Below, one piece after another: positions 22,384 to 34,924 of a stretch of DNA of 64,000 nucleotides. The translations under genes were made by a program, and so were the position numbers. Source of the stretch: Phellopilus nigrolimitatus (taxonomy: Eukaryota; Basidiomycota; Agaricomycetes; Hymenochaetales; Hymenochaetaceae); NCBI GenBank assembly GCA_021029095.1, contig JAJOHG010000001.1, forward strand, positions 1,922,001 through 1,986,000. Direction: 5' to 3'. How positions within the stretch are numbered: the first letter of the stretch is position 1; the number at the start of each line of letters is the position of its first letter. The notes under the pieces are model-generated. The model did not search any database and was not told where the DNA came from. It saw only the letters and a list, made by a program, of their open reading frames with translations.

Positions 22384-24395
22384 TCAGAGACAATCCCAGC
22401 CAAGGACGAAATCCTCCTCGACCTTCACCGGCTGAGGCTCTGGTTTTTGTGCTTCTTGTTTGATATCTTCCAAGACAATTTGCTCGCCCTCGACATCTGC
22501 AGCGGGCTCGGCCTCCTCAGTCTGTTTAAACGCAGTGCGCTTGCCGCAGATATCTGTGCCGAAACGCTCCTGGAAGAGCAGGTTTACGACATTGCGTGAA
22601 GAGATGGTCTCCGTCTCCATCGTTGAGATGAATCTGGCAGCATTTTGAGTGATAATCTAGAAAGACGACGAAAGGTCACTTACGGTTCAAACGCGTTAAC
22701 GTAGTAGAGTCCAGGAGCTAAGACCACGGGAGGAAATGTGGTCGTAGGAGGAAGCACGGGGTATGCATCCCACTAAAACGTCCTGTCAGACACCGATGTT
22801 GTGGAGAATCAAAGAAAGGACACACCTCCTTTCGAAGAACCCACCCGACCTTGCCTCCGAATACCGTATTCAACCATTCATCCGAACGCTCCTCCTTCGA
22901 GAAGATTTTGACAACATGTTCTTCGCGTCCGGGAGCAATCGGTCCGTGGTAGGAAAGCGAATTGAACTCTGGGACCTTACCCCCGAGCCGTGCACCCTCA
23001 TATGTCGTCAACACTGACACTGGAACTTTTGAGCCCGACTTCAAAGCGAAGTAGGCTGGGTCCGGGCTCTGTGCAGTCGTTGTAAGAAGCGTAACGTGCA
23101 GGTGGACATATGGTTGAGGCGGGACCGCCGGTGAAGCTTCGGGAGCAAAAAGACCGCTTCTCGAGGCAACCTTGATTCCAGTGGAGTGGAAGGGAGCAGC
23201 AATGATGACATCATTATAGGTCTTAGTCTCGCCGGAGGATGTTTTGATGATCCAAGAACCTTCTTTCTCGACGATGGAGGTAACCTTCATATTGATGTCA
23301 GTCAGAGATTTGTAGCGGATACAGTGAGATCCAACGAAAAACCTACAGTTGTATTCAGATACAATCTTGCTCCCGAACGAGCCAAGAAGTTTTGGAATAT
23401 CTGGAAGTTGCCTCCCTTTACACTCGAAGCACCATTTGCAGCTATTGAGGCCATGCCTTCCAAAGCGTGTATTTTGTCAAGGTCCTGATTTCAGAACGAA
23501 ATCAATTACTTCTACAATGGTGCAATGTGTATGGCAAGTTGTGCTTACCTGGCCATAATTGACTCTAGTCGCGGATTCAATCACTTCTCTCGAGAACAGA
23601 TGTGAAACTCCTTGTGAGTCGAAATACTCTGCTGCAGTCTGTGCCACGACATTCGTCCATCCCAGCTCAGATGCGAGCTCAGTGATGTTTGACCACGAAG
23701 GACTGGAGGGCGAGTAGAGAGAAATGAATTTCCCGATCATCCCTTTCACTCTTCATGAACAAAATTTGTTAGTATAGTTGCCTTGAGTCATTACTATTAG
23801 CAGAACTCACAAGCCCTTTGTTTTTGATGGAGACCTGAATCCATAGCGCCAGAGGGCCTTGATGTTGTCAAGCCATCCAAATATACCACTGCCTCCGTTC
23901 ATCTGCTAAAGACATAAACAAGACGTTCGAAAAGTATTCATCCTTTGAACGTACAATGAAGACAAATTTCTCGCCGTCCCAGAAACCGACGGACTCGTTG
24001 TCATCGTCGTCGAACTTAATCTTCGTCAGGTTGAACTCTTGTGCTGCGCGCCATAAGTTCTTGTTGGACTCGACGAAAATGGATGCTCCCAGCTCGACAG
24101 GATCGAGTGTGGCGTCATCGTAGGGAAAGACAGTTGTACTTCGGCCTCCGACGTATCCTTCGCGTTCGTAGACGTCGACTTCTACGGCGACGCCGGAGCG
24201 GGCCCTTGCCTTGGCAGCCCAGAACGCAGCTGAGGAACCTCCAGCACCCGCGCCAATAATTGCGATTTTGTGAGCCACGACATCAGAAGAGACGTCGACG
24301 GACGAGCCTGGATATATCCAGTCGAACAAGCTGAGGGACGTTACGGAGAGAGGGAGCGCGAGGGCGCCGAGCAGTTTGAGAGACGAGCAGCGCAT
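22384..24395 (-). CDS. Prenylcysteine oxidase/lyase family flavoprotein
   Basis: FAD-dependent thioether oxidase that releases cysteine from prenylcysteine, usually lysosomal/vacuolar or secreted. The start at 24395 gives MRCSSLKLLGALALPLSVTS, a signal peptide or anchor. The Rossmann FAD motif follows (KIAIIGAGAGGSSAAFWAAK), with the second dinucleotide-binding strand VDVYEREGYVGGRS. The middle exons carry ELASELGWTNV, SHLFSREVIESATRVNYGQ and KIHALEGMASIAANGA. The domain PF07156 region includes PYVHLHVTLLTT, and near the end come GLYYVNAFEP and STMETETISSRNVVNLLF. The acidic/Glu-Pro-rich tail ends at 22384. All exon joins keep frame. It shares a 249-bp divergent promoter with the F-box gene. 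Confidence 0.87.
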
Positions 24396-24644
24396 GATGG
24401 GCGTGTCTGAGTCTCGCAGCAGCAGCAGCAGCGACGCAACGGCGTTGGAGACGCGTCGGCCAGTAACCGGCAACTTTGTAGCCACGCGACGGTACGGCAA
24501 ATGCCGACCGAGTTTAGCCGCAAAGCGGTGTGTCGAGATGTCGAGTTGGGGAAAAAAGGTCCGCATACATCCAGCTAGAGCTATGGGCACTCACGGCAAT
24601 CTCTGTCCTTCTCCGCCTCCTCCGCCTCGTCGTCTTCCTTCACG
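24396..24644. promoter_or_regulatory. Divergent promoter with a short CAG repeat
   Basis: Only 249 bp separate the two start codons (24395 minus, 24645 plus). A run of five AGC/CAG triplets lies at about 24,417-24,433, and a pyrimidine tract (CCTCCTCCGCCTC) just before the plus-strand start. No defined operator recognised. Confidence 0.5.
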
Positions 24645-26529
24645 ATGGCAAACACCCTGTCCCCCATCCTACACATCCCGGCAGAGCTGACAGAGCACGC
24701 TCTCGTCTTATCGCACCCGCGCGACGTTGCCAGCTTTGCCCAGACGTGTCGCACCGCCCGCGCACTCGTGTACGAGGCCCACGATCAGCATCTCTGGCGC
24801 AACCTGTTCCTGGAGCAACCGTTTGATGACCCGAGGCGCTCGGTGGCGGCGTCTGCCGCCGCGGGAGGCAGCACCGCTTCCGAATCGGTTGATTGGAAGA
24901 AGGAGCTCCAGAGGCGTGTCCATGCCATGTGCGTCATCCAGAAGATTGACGCCCATCCCCCACAGCTGGCCGCCGCCCTTCGCGCTCTCATCGCTATCGC
25001 GTGCGGCGCACCGCCCATGCCAGAGCTGTCTGACAAATCTAAGGACTTGGTATGGCTCGCCGACCTCACTCGCGAACACAGCGTGTTCGACGCCGACATG
25101 TCAGCGGAGGACTGGACCCCCGAGGAGCAGCAGCAGCGCATGGAGCTGTGGACATACATCGGCTGGCGCGATAGCGTCTTGAATGCGGACGGCGCAGGGC
25201 TCCTCGAGACGCGAAATGCGTCGCGGCGCTTCGTGTATGACATGAGGAACTACGCTCGCGAGAACCTCTGGGGCCCGTTCCTCCCCGACAAAAGCGGTCA
25301 CGTCAACTGGAAACACGTCCAGTCCATCATAACGATTATTCATTGCAACTTGTCGGACTTGGGTGACCTTTGGTCCAATACTCGTCCCCCGACAAGCTAT
25401 GATGCAATCAGAGCGTACTCAGCTCCTGGCGCTCACCAGCGCGATCCTAGGGACTGGGCAGGAGTGGGAGGGACATGGCGGAGATTCGTCTGTTTCATGG
25501 ATTATCGGTGAGCAAGCCCTGTGTGTTTTCCTCCTCTCGAGTTTCTTACGTTCTTTCAGAGATCTCTTTTGTATGTTAAATTGCTTGTCGCGTCTCTTGC
25601 TTTTAGCACTAATTTCGTCTTCTGCTCTCGTGTGAGCAGCCTATAATGTAAGGCATATACTTAGATCCTCTCGGAACGTTACTGAACTTCTTTTAACTTC
25701 AAGTTCTCGCGCAGAGCATACAATTCAACATTCTTCGACGATGATGAATTCCAAGAAGCAACGCGCCTGATCGAGCTCAGTCTGCGCGTCACGAAAGTCG
25801 TCGAAGTCGCCTCGCCCTCCGGCTCGTCGAACGCGTCCCCGAAATCATCTCCGACCACGTCTGCGCCGACGTCCGGACCGCTGGCCTCCTCGGTCACGCC
25901 CGAGGCCCTCCAGCCGCGCCCGGTCATCCATTTTGCAGGGACGTCGCGCGGCGGGAACGGGAACGAGTCGCGGGTGCGCGGGTCCGTGCGCATGACGCCC
26001 GACGGGCGCATCCGCTGGCGTTTCGTGAGTGTATGTTCTCCGTTCCGTCCTGTCGTTTTCCATCTACATATTCTACTCTTTCTCGGTGTCGCCCTCCGTG
26101 GCATTTTTACCCGTCTCTTCTTTCTACTATTTGTATTAACTGGTGGGTCGGCTGACTAACACCGAGATCCCCAAGGCGTCGATATACGACGGCCATTCGC
26201 AATGGAGGTGTGTTTCTTCCGATAAAGTGCATTTAGGACGGCATTGCTGATCCAACCTACAGCTCGGAGGGCGTACAGATCGGAAACGTCTGCAGCGCGG
26301 CCGGGGTCGTCGGCACCTGGACGGGCGCGAACCACGAAGACGGTTAGTATCAGCGCAGTTACCACTTAAGCATGCTAATCTTGCGTCGAAATAACAGGTG
26401 ATCCGGCTGGTGAGCGACCTCGATTTTCTGGGATTTTCCCTGTGTATATCTGTCTCTAATTATATTGAACTAGGTCCTTTTTGGCTGTGGAAGGTTGAAG
26501 ACGACCACCCGAGCCACTTGAATAAGTAG
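24645..26529 (+). CDS. F-box protein
   Basis: Probable substrate receptor of an SCF ubiquitin ligase. ATG at 24645 gives an N-terminal F-box (ILHIPAELTEHALVLSHPRD, then VASFAQTCRTARALVYEAHD, then LWRNLF). A mainly helical region follows (QSIITIIHCNLSDLGDLW). After two introns come FFDDDEFQEATRLIELSLRV and a Ser/Thr-rich linker. The C-terminal part is a beta-rich segment (PVIHFAGTSRGG, TPDGRIRWRF, SSEGVQIGN, GVVGTWTGANHEDGD, GPFWLWKVE) and ends HPSHLNK. The C-terminal segment may bind the substrate; no substrate can be named from sequence. Small terminal exons were joined by GT..AG and frame. Confidence 0.82.
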
Positions 26530-26876
26530 CTCCGCTCCGGAAGACCGCTCTCAGGGAAAAAAGCAGATGAAACCCCGAAAGGGGGACGGCGATTTTCTTT
26601 CAGGATAAGGATATTTTAAACCCGAAGTACTTGTGTGGTGTGTACGATATGCATGTGTATGTAGTTTGGAAACTTGGACGGATGTGCTCTGTGGCTTTAA
26701 TTCTGTTTTCTTTTGGGAGGTTCTGTGCGTTCGGTTCTCGCTTTTTTTACCGGATGCTTGATAGCGACTCTCATTTTTGCCTATGTCGATGGAACTGATA
26801 CTATACACACTTATGTACACTTGGCTCTCTTCCCGGAGTCATGGAATACTGCTGTAAGAATGGTGGGTTCGGTCAT
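26530..26876. other. Convergent spacer
   Basis: 3' flanks of the F-box and dienelactone-hydrolase genes. No feature seen. Confidence 0.4.
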
Positions 26877-28035
26877 TCACAGACGAGTCGTCTGCGTTCC
26901 ACCCCTGTCGCGCTCGAACGCGCCCGCAAAGAATTCGCGCAGTTTCGAGTATACGTCCTCGAATCTATGGTGAAGGTCAGGACATGGATCTGATTACTGA
27001 TGAGATACTGACTCTTTTTTGTTCTCCTCGTTCTCCAGGTCAGCGCGTGCGGCTGCCCAGCCATGGAACCTGTATGGAACATTGGTGTGAGGCCTGCCGA
27101 GATAGAGGGTAAATTTAATAGAACCGCACATATTCGGGTAGTACTTGTATGCGATTTTATCGGCATACGGCTTCTGTTTGAGCTTCTCGATCATGCTGTC
27201 GTACTGCGAGCCATCGACTTATGAGGTTGTTTCATTTAAAAAGTGGGAAGGACGTGCACACCTCTTCCTTCGGCTCGTCGTGGGAGATGAAGAGGCCGAG
27301 CGGGACAGCCAGGTTGTCCGCGTCTGAGGCCTGCAGCATGCTATAAAAATAGTGTGTCAGCCAGGCTATACGGGAAACGGCGCGCATATACGCACGCGGG
27401 ATGCAGCGCCGCGACGGCGTCGAACACGGGGCTCTCCTTCGAGCCGGCGAGGATGGCAACCTTGCCGCCCCAGCACATGCCGTACGCGCCGACGCGCGTC
27501 GCGCCGGCCGCCCGCAGCGCGCCGCCGACGCGCACGAGGGCGTCGACGGCGCGCTCCGGCTGGGCGGGGCCGGCGAAGAAGGCCTGCAGCGCGTCCTTGT
27601 CCGCGGCGGACTGCGGCGGGAAGCGCGCGATGGGGAAGGGCGCGTCGGGCTCGAAGAAGTCAGGCATGTACACGGCGGCGTTCATCGCGACGGCGAGCTT
27701 GTCTGCGCCCTGCTGCGTCTGCGGGTAGAAGCTGGGGGCGCGGGCGCGTGAGAGACGCGCGCAGCGTGCATAGGAAAGAGAAGAAGAACGGACCCGAAGA
27801 TGTCGAAGATGGAGACGAGGGCGGTGTCGCTGGAGGGCGGGCCGGTGACGTAGACCTTCTTGAAGCCGGCGAACTCCTTGTACGTGCCCTTGGGGGTGTA
27901 GTTGGACTGGACGGGGGGGATGGAGCAGCAGGCGGGGTTGGCGTTGACGACGCGCTGGGTGCCGGTCGTGGGGGCGGAGGAGGACATCTTGTGGCTGTTG
28001 AGGTGGTGGACGAGTGCGCGGAGGCGGGTGAACAT
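26877..28035 (-). CDS. Dienelactone hydrolase family alpha/beta-hydrolase
   Basis: Probable hydrolase of the DLH family. The start is either 28035 (MFTRLRALVHHLNSHKMSSS, a possible mitochondrial presequence) or the internal Met at 27987. The mature start is CCSIPPVQSNYTPKGTYKEF, then VYVTGPPSSDTALVSIFDIF. Exon 2 has FYPQTQQGADKLAVAMNAAV and the nucleophile elbow YGMCWGGK (Cys nucleophile). The Asp follows in LFISHDEPKEE and the His in YRFHGWAAARAD, completing the Cys-Asp-His triad of DLH enzymes. The C-terminus ends GGTQTTRL at 26877. Introns lie after FG, after LHPA, after PKEE and around the PHTNVPYRF junction. The substrate is unknown; fungal members often act on lactones or aromatic breakdown products. 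Confidence 0.85.
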
Positions 28036-28624
28036 GGAACGGGAGGCCGGAGCTGGAGGGAGGGGAGAGCGTATGCATGCCTTCTTTTATCTGCAAGAGG
28101 TGCGGATCAGGTATGAACGCATACACACAGCCGATCACTCGACCGGCCCTAAACACACCTCGCTTTTCCTTCGCCTAGCGTTCGTTTTGTTCCATCTCAT
28201 CCATCCTCGCCCAGCGGCGACGCCATGTCGAAGCAACTCTCCGTCTCTTACGAGCGTGGCCGAGGGTACCTGGGCTGTCGGGGAGAGACAAAACACGCCG
28301 GGCCCAATTAAGCCGGAGCGCCTCCCAGCGGTTTTGCATCCGTTTTATCCGAATGGAGGGCGGCGGGGGAGGTGCTTGACTATGCGGCTCGTACATTACA
28401 TTATCCTTTCCCTGTTTCCTGTATATTTCTTATTTACATATTACAATATTATGTTCGTATTTATCTCCAAGGAATTATAGACGGGTGTCATTTGGTGACG
28501 TCCCGCGAGTGGAGGTACCTGACATCATTGCCTGCGTCACTCTATTTCGCTTTCCTATATAAACAAAAGTGGCTGCTGCCAAATCTCGCACTGAATTTCA
28601 ATCCCTCCTTCCAAACTCGCAATC
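28036..28624. promoter_or_regulatory. Divergent spacer
   Basis: Lies between the DLH gene (-) and the LEA-like gene (+). A TATAT-like element (CTATATAAAC) at about 28,555 is well placed for the plus-strand gene. No coding exon seen. Confidence 0.45.
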
Positions 28625-29063
28625 ATGTACCGCACCGCTCTATCAACCGCTCTTCCCCGCCGCTCTGTCGCTGCCACCCGCTCCCGCGCCCTCCATGCGA
28701 CTCCCACAGCATACAAGTCCGTGACAGAAACCGTCAAGGAGACAGCCAGCACTGTGCGTTCTCTCCACTTGTCCATCCACTTCCCCCTCTTATGCCGTTG
28801 AACCGTCGAATGCAGGTAAACAAAAAACTCGGCCAGACGCTTGCAAAAAGCATCGAAAAGGGCGAGGTGGCAACCGAGAAGGCAGAGGAAGTCGCCGGCA
28901 CCGCAAAGGCCAAAGCAGACGAGACAAGCGAGGCTGCGAAGCAGAAGGCTAACCAGGTCGGTCCTCACTGTGGCATCCTTGCTTCGTTCGGCTGACAGAT
29001 TCGTTATAGGCCTCGTCAGGCGCCAGGGAGGCAAAGGAGGACTTCAAGAAGAACGTCAAATAA
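28625..29063 (+). CDS. Small mitochondrial LEA-like protein
   Basis: A small protein in three exons. ATG 28625 gives MYRTALSTALPRRSVAATRS, an amphipathic Arg/Ser-rich presequence that looks mitochondrial. The rest is Ala/Lys/Glu-rich and heptad/11-mer-like: KSVTETVKETAST, KLGQTLAKSIEKGEVATEKA, GTAKAKADETSEAAKQKANQ, then SGAREAKEDFKKNVK and stop at 29061-29063. Such repeats resemble group-3 LEA and related stress proteins that are disordered until dried. Introns follow TAST and KANQ with GT..AG ends. A protective role in stress is inference from composition. Confidence 0.75.
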
Positions 29064-29198
29064 CCGGCGAACGTCAGTGTCCTCCTGTCTGTATCTACAT
29101 ACGTCACACGTCTGCACTAGCAACAAATAATGTATTAATACGCATTCCTCAATTATTGGAGTATGGCATTCATACCTTATAGTAGAGTGTTCGCTCGT

Positions 29199-30274
29199 TC
29201 ACGGGTGATACTTGTATTTGGCACTTGCAACCCGTTCTACGAGTCCCGGCCATATGCAATAATACATCACAGGCACGATGCGATAAAAGCCCGCCATGAA
29301 CACTGAACGCTCGCTCCCGTCGATCGCCTGTATGCACCTTCTGGCGACCACCTCGCGCTTCAGACCGTGCTTGTTCGGGTCGGCCTCGCGCGCCGTCCCG
29401 GCGTCCACCGCTGACAACCGGAAGTCGCCTTCGATGGTCCCGGGTAGGACGAACGAGAAGGCAATGTCGGGGTGTTCGATGGCGAGTGACTGGTAGAGGA
29501 GTAGCGACGCGGACTTGGTTGCGCCGTACAGAGCACGCGTCGGTGCGGGAGCCACGGCTGCGACGGAAGAGAGGAGCAGGATCGATGGTGAGGGGGACGT
29601 GCGTGACAGGAAGGGGATCTTTATAACAAGTGTAGGTCAGCCTGGCTTTAGAACCTGATCTGAAGGGACGCACGAATGTGATTGCTGCAGTATAAGGGCC
29701 CGTGAAGTTCCCTTGGACAGCTGCACCGGCGATGCGAACGCTCTCCTGCACACCGCGCAGGTCTGCGTCAGGCAGCGGCTTGCCCCTCTCTCGCTCAACG
29801 CCCGCGGTTTCGAGGAGAGGCTTCAGCGACGAGACGCCCGCGACGACCACGAGCGTGTCGAGTCTCCCCCATACTGCGCATCATTTCAGTTAACTCAATA
29901 GAAAGTACACTCGCCGGCGCACCTGCTCCCAATCTGTCCCTCAACCCGACCATGCCCTCCGCACTCGTAAAGTCCGCCGCAACGGCGATCGTGTTTGTGT
30001 TCCCCGCGGCCGCGTTGCACTCCCGCCGCGCCTCGCGCAGCGTCTCTTCCGCGCGCGCGACGATGCACACGCGCGCGCCGCGCTTCGCGTACTGGACCGC
30101 GAGGGCGCGCCCGACGCCCCCGCTGGCGCCCAGGATGAGCACGTGTTCTGAGTTGGGAGGGATCTGCTTGCTGCGCGGGGCCTGTCGTGTCCTTAAGAGC
30201 GCGAAGGCGATGATGGGAAGGGCGGCGAGGAGCAGGAGGTTGCGGGTGTCGGTATTGATCATGGAGAATGCCAT
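29199..30274 (-). CDS. Membrane-anchored short-chain dehydrogenase/reductase
   Basis: The start at 30274 gives MAFSMINTDTRNLLLLAALP, including one membrane segment (LLLLAALPIIAFALL) that should anchor it to the ER or a similar membrane. The cofactor motif is VLILGASGGVGRALAVQYAK, with ARVCIVARAEETL after it (NADP preference possible from the Arg). After an intron, WGRLDTLVVVAGVSSLKPLL matches the NNAG-strand region. The catalytic Ser lies in ILLLSSVAAVAPAPTRA and the Tyr-Lys pair in LYGATKSASLL. The end is ASAKYKYHP. The Gly of the usual NNAGI motif is kept as VAG. Frames are intact. The substrate is unknown; 3-ketosphinganine reductase and 11-beta-HSD-like enzymes have similar layouts. Confidence 0.85.
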
Positions 30275-30805
30275 CGTCCAGCAGCGTCTATGAAACAAAA
30301 AAGAACTGTACTCAGTCTACCCCTACTCGGCGTGCGTGGTCGCCGTCGCGAACGACGAGCAGCGTGCGCGCTCAATTATGAATCAATAATATGATTTATT
30401 TAATTTCGATCGCTGCACGTGGCTGTGGCGTCGATCACCCCATTCTGGCTCCGCCTGTATGTATGCAAGTAGCGTGGGAACGACCTTCCGGATGGAGGTC
30501 TAGGGGCGACGCGACGCGCAGACAACCAACGGACCAAGACAGCGCCCGTGCTCGACATCTTCGACGCTCTCAACGGCGGCGACACTCATCATACGCAGGT
30601 GCGTGCTCATGCGCAGCGGCCGCAACGCAACTCGCGCTCACCGTCTCCCCGCACCCTAGGCGGTCAACGGGTCACCGACGCCAGCGCGGACACACCGTCC
30701 ACAGTCGCCTACGCACAATACATACATAACAACCCCCAGGCACCGAACCAGGAGAACCACGCCAGATCCCGCCGCGGGAACCACGAGCGCCGACCACGCC
30801 CCGAC
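30275..30805. promoter_or_regulatory. Divergent spacer upstream of the dynein tail gene
   Basis: Contains the promoters of the SDR (-) and dynein tail (+). The plus frame is open upstream of the chosen ATG but has no coding-like content. Confidence 0.4.
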
Positions 30806-33800
30806 ATGACGACCGTCGAGCCGCCAGCGGGCCCGCTCCCGGCGGTCTCGCTCCCCACGAACGGCGCCCTCCCGCCCGCCGACGGGCCCGCGCCGCCCAC
30901 GCCCGCCGCGCCCGCGTCGACGTTCGACGCCGCCGTCATGCGCAGCTACTTCCTCGCGCTGCTGCCGACCGTGCTCGGCGCGCCGCCGGACGAGCTCGGC
31001 GCGCAGCTCTTCGACGCCGACTTCGCCGAGCGCGTCGCGCGCTTCGCGGCCGAGGGCGGCGGCCCGCTCTACGTCGTCAAAATGAAAGACGAGGTCGAAG
31101 GTGCGCCGCGCCCCGCTTTTTCTTTCTTTGCGCCTTCTCGCGCGCGCGGGCTGGCGGACGCTGACTGCCTTCCGTTTTTTTTTTTTTTGACCCTTTGCCT
31201 TTTGCACCTTTTTTTGTTTTTTGTTTTCGGCGCGCGCGCAGTCGACGCGCGGCCGACGCACAGCTACCGCATCACCGCGTCGCTGACGTACTCGCCGGCG
31301 CACGTCACGACCATCGCGCTCATCAAGCGCGGCGCGGCCCTCGACCCACTCGTGCCGCTCGCGCAGCAACTGCATTTCATCAACCTGTTCGGCGGCGACG
31401 AGACGCCCTACGAGAGCCTGCACTCGCTGGTGAGCGGGGCCGTGAAGCCGTGGTTTGATGCCTTCGTTGGGGCGCGGGGCGGCGGCAAAGACGGGGACAG
31501 CAAAATGGGTGAGTAACGCTTGAGATCTTCGCGATGAATCTATGACTTTAAACATCAATCCTAAGGCATACCAATAACGAAGAAGAAATTCGCCGAGCTC
31601 GAGCTCTCTCTCCTCCACCTCCAGCAAAACGTCGAGATACCCGAAACGCACCTCATTATTCATCCCGTCATCCAACGCGCCGTCGACCAAGCTCATTCCA
31701 CTAACGTCCGCCCGAACATCTCCCTCATCCCTTCAAAGACCCTCAACGACTCCACGTTCCTCAATACCCTTCAAGCACATGTAAATACATGGATCAAGTC
31801 CATCCAAGCAGTCACGAAGCTCTCGAGAGATGTCTCGTCGGGAACGGCGTCGCAGGAAATCAACTTCTGGTTGAGCTTGGAGAGGGCACTGGAGGGCATC
31901 GAAGCACAGTTACGGAGCGATGAAGTGAATATGGTTATGGACTGTTTGCGGAATGCTAAACGGTTCCATGCAACTGTTAGTTTCATCGCAGATACTGGGC
32001 TGAAAGATGCGACGGATATTGGTGCGTTTTTCGTTTCTTTTCTGTCACAGAAGAATTGCTTTTGCTTATGACAATACACAGTGCACAAATATAACCAGCT
32101 CATGAAAGATTTCCCTTTGAACGAACTACTCTCCGCGCCAGATCTTGATAAGATACAAGAATCTATTGTCCTCATCTTTGGGCACATGAATCGCAAACTC
32201 AAACTCTCTCCCTATCCCGTGCGGCGCGCTCTCCCCCTCGTCGAAGCCATCTCGAGAGACTTCAACGAACAACTCCTCCGTGTGCTCACGTCGCATCGTC
32301 TGGCGTACCAGCCATACGAGACGTTCGAGCGGCTCCTCGCGCAGACGACGTCCATCTTCAGGACATGGGACGACGAGATCAAGGACTTCACGAACGTCGC
32401 GCGCGAGGTGACGCGCAAGCGCGCGGAGCGCTTCATCCCCATCAAGATCCAGCCCGCGCACGCGAAGCTCCAGGAGCGCATCCGCTATCTGCGGGAGTGG
32501 CGCAAGCAGCACGAGCAGCTGGCGGTGATGACGGGCCCGACGAAGGGCCTCGGTGCTGTTGGGAAGGAGTCGGGCGGGATGGACATGGAGGAGGAAGTCA
32601 AGGAGGCGTACGAGGTCATCAAAAGCATTGATATCCTCGATGTGTCGACCGGTGAGTCTTCTGACCCTTCGAGCGTTCATATTTTCCTCATTCACGCCAA
32701 CAGATGGCACTGAGATTTGGGTAACTGCTGAGAACGCATACAACGAACGTGTCGCTCGCGTAGGAAAACCAGATCATTTCAAGATTGCGTGACCGCCTCG
32801 GTACAGCAAGAAATGCGAATGAAATGTTCAGGGTGTTCTCGAAGTTCAATGCGCTCTTCGTTCGTCCGAAGGTGAGTACATATACTAAATTGCGCGCCCG
32901 GGTGTTTATTTATCCCATCTCAGATTCGCGGAGCAATCCAAGAGTACCAGACTCAGCTCATCGACTCCGTGAAAGAAGACATAAAACGACTTCACGACAA
33001 AGTTAGTGGCATTTTATTGTTTTATGGACCTTATTCTGAATGAGATGTGTACAGTTTAAAACCCAATACCGATTCTCGGAAGCTTATCACATGTCGCAAA
33101 TGCGAGATCTACCACCTATAGCTGGAGCAATCATCTGGGCACGACAAATTGAACGCCAACTGCTAACTTATATGAAGCGTGTAGAGGATGTCTTCGGAAA
33201 AGGGTGGGAACTTTACGCAGAGGGCCAGAAGCTACAATCGGAGAGCTCTGCCTTCCGGAAGAAACTTGGACACTCGACCAGTATACGATGCTTGGCTGCA
33301 CGACATCAACCGCCGGGACATGGGCGTGAACGGCCGTCTCTTTGAGATCGTGCGGCTGCGCGGCGGCGGATTCCAACTCGCAGTGAACTTCGACCCGCAG
33401 ATCATCACGCTCTTCAAGGAGGTCCGGAACCTTCTCTGGCTGAACTTCCAGGTGCCGCACGCGATCACAAACATGGCGAAAGACGCAAAGCGGGTGTACC
33501 CGCACGCCGTGAGTCTGATGGAGACCGTACGGACAGTACGGGCAGACGCTCGATCTCGTGGAGAAGAACAAGGGCATCGAGTGGCTCGTCGCTGAGTATC
33601 GGAATGAGTCGCAACGCATGATCACGCGCGGAATGAACATTCGCTGGGACTACTTTGTTAACCAATATGATACTGCGCGCTATGTGCCGTCGGCGGATGG
33701 GCGCGACAACAGACACGTCCAGTTTGTGCGGGAGTTTGCAAGCGGGGTGTCTCTACTTCAGGTTTGTTGACTCATAAACGTTTAGAACTGCTTTGCTGAC

Positions 33801-34924
33801 GTGCAAATTCTTCATAGGACAAAACGAACAATCTGATTGACTTGTACAAGGACATTCTTCGTGCAGTAGAGGATTTAGCAACATGCACGTATACTCATGA
33901 GGCTTTCGCCGAGCTTCTCAGTCGTGTACAGGCAGCTGTAAGTCCGCTTTGTGGTATTCATTGAGCTTATTCTAATTCCTTCCAAGATTGATCGTCTCAA
34001 TCTGGAGGGCTACGCTAACCTCGAGCAATGGGTAGCCGAACTTGATAAACGCATTGAAGGTATTTTGCTGGCGCGGTTAGCAGCGACTATTCAGCTATGG
34101 TGCACAGAGTTCGACCGAACGGACGACGACACCCGTAATACGGTAGTTCGTGATGTTGCCACCAAGCGGCGTGGAGACAAGAGGCTGAAGGACGACAGAA
34201 TGCCTGAAGGTCATCTTACTTTGAAGCCTATCGTCCATGAAATACGGATACAGAACCAAGTCATCTTCCTGGACCCGCCCATCGAATACGCCAGACAGAC
34301 CTGGATAAAACAGCTTCACGAGTGGCTTGCTGTTGTCTGTCGCCAGCGGAGGATACAGAGCTCAAGATACGAGATCGGCCTGCAGATGCAAGCTGGCACG
34401 AGTGCAGAAACGACATACACGTCGTTGGTAAGTGTACCTTTGATAAACCTTAGATTATAAGTTATGCTGATGGGGTTCTCTACTTTCAGCTCACGCACTT
34501 CACTGACAGCACTCTGGAGCGGCCTTTCATCCTCATTGAGAACAAGGTACAGCAATTGAAAGACTACGTCGGGAAGTGGCTTCAGTTCCAGTCGCTATGG
34601 GACCTCGAGGCCGAATACGTATTCAACCGCTTGGGCGACTCGCTCGCACACTGGCAGCAGCTACTTACCGAGATCAAGAAGGCGCGGTCCACGTTTGACA
34701 CGTCCGAAACGCAGCGGTCGTTCGGCGCGTGCGTCATCGACTACGAGCAGGTCCAGGCGCGCGTGAACGCCAAATACGACGCGTGGCAGCGCGACATCCT
34801 CAGCCGCTTCGGCGTGAAGCTCGGGAACGCGATGAAGGACATGCACGCGCAGATCCTTAAGGCGCGCAACGAACTTGAGCAACACTCGATCGAAGGGCTG
34901 ACGGGCGGGCCTCGGAGGTTCTGA
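30806..34924 (+). CDS. dhc1: Cytoplasmic dynein heavy chain, stand-alone N-terminal tail (dhc1 type), with three apparent frameshifts
   Basis: Encodes only the tail of dynein heavy chain, about 1,180 residues. The tail dimerises and binds the intermediate and light-intermediate chains. Ten exons are readable: 30806-31100, 31242-31508, 31566-32021, 32082-32651, 32704-32871, 32924-33001, 33055-33761, 33818-33937, 33987-34427 and 34490-34924. Diagnostic segments include [40 protein letters not shown] and [20 protein letters not shown]. Later ones are [35 protein letters not shown] and [20 protein letters not shown]. It stops after [20 protein letters not shown], just before the linker and motor would begin, and no motor domain follows in the window. 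One-base insertions are needed near 32763, 33268 and 33536 to keep the frame. Split dynein genes are known in Agaricomycetes (Schizophyllum dhc1/dhc2). Confidence 0.9.

Noticed and set aside
27352..28116. Long open frames (about 250 codons) opposite the dienelactone hydrolase gene
   Set aside because: GC-rich shadow of the real gene on the other strand. The translation is a low-complexity Arg/Ala mix, whereas the minus strand has the complete Cys-Asp-His hydrolase.
30656..31696. 346-codon open frame on the minus strand over the dynein tail 5' exons
   Set aside because: Arg/Glu/Ala-rich antisense of GC-rich exons. The plus-strand exons are conserved dynein and splice correctly.
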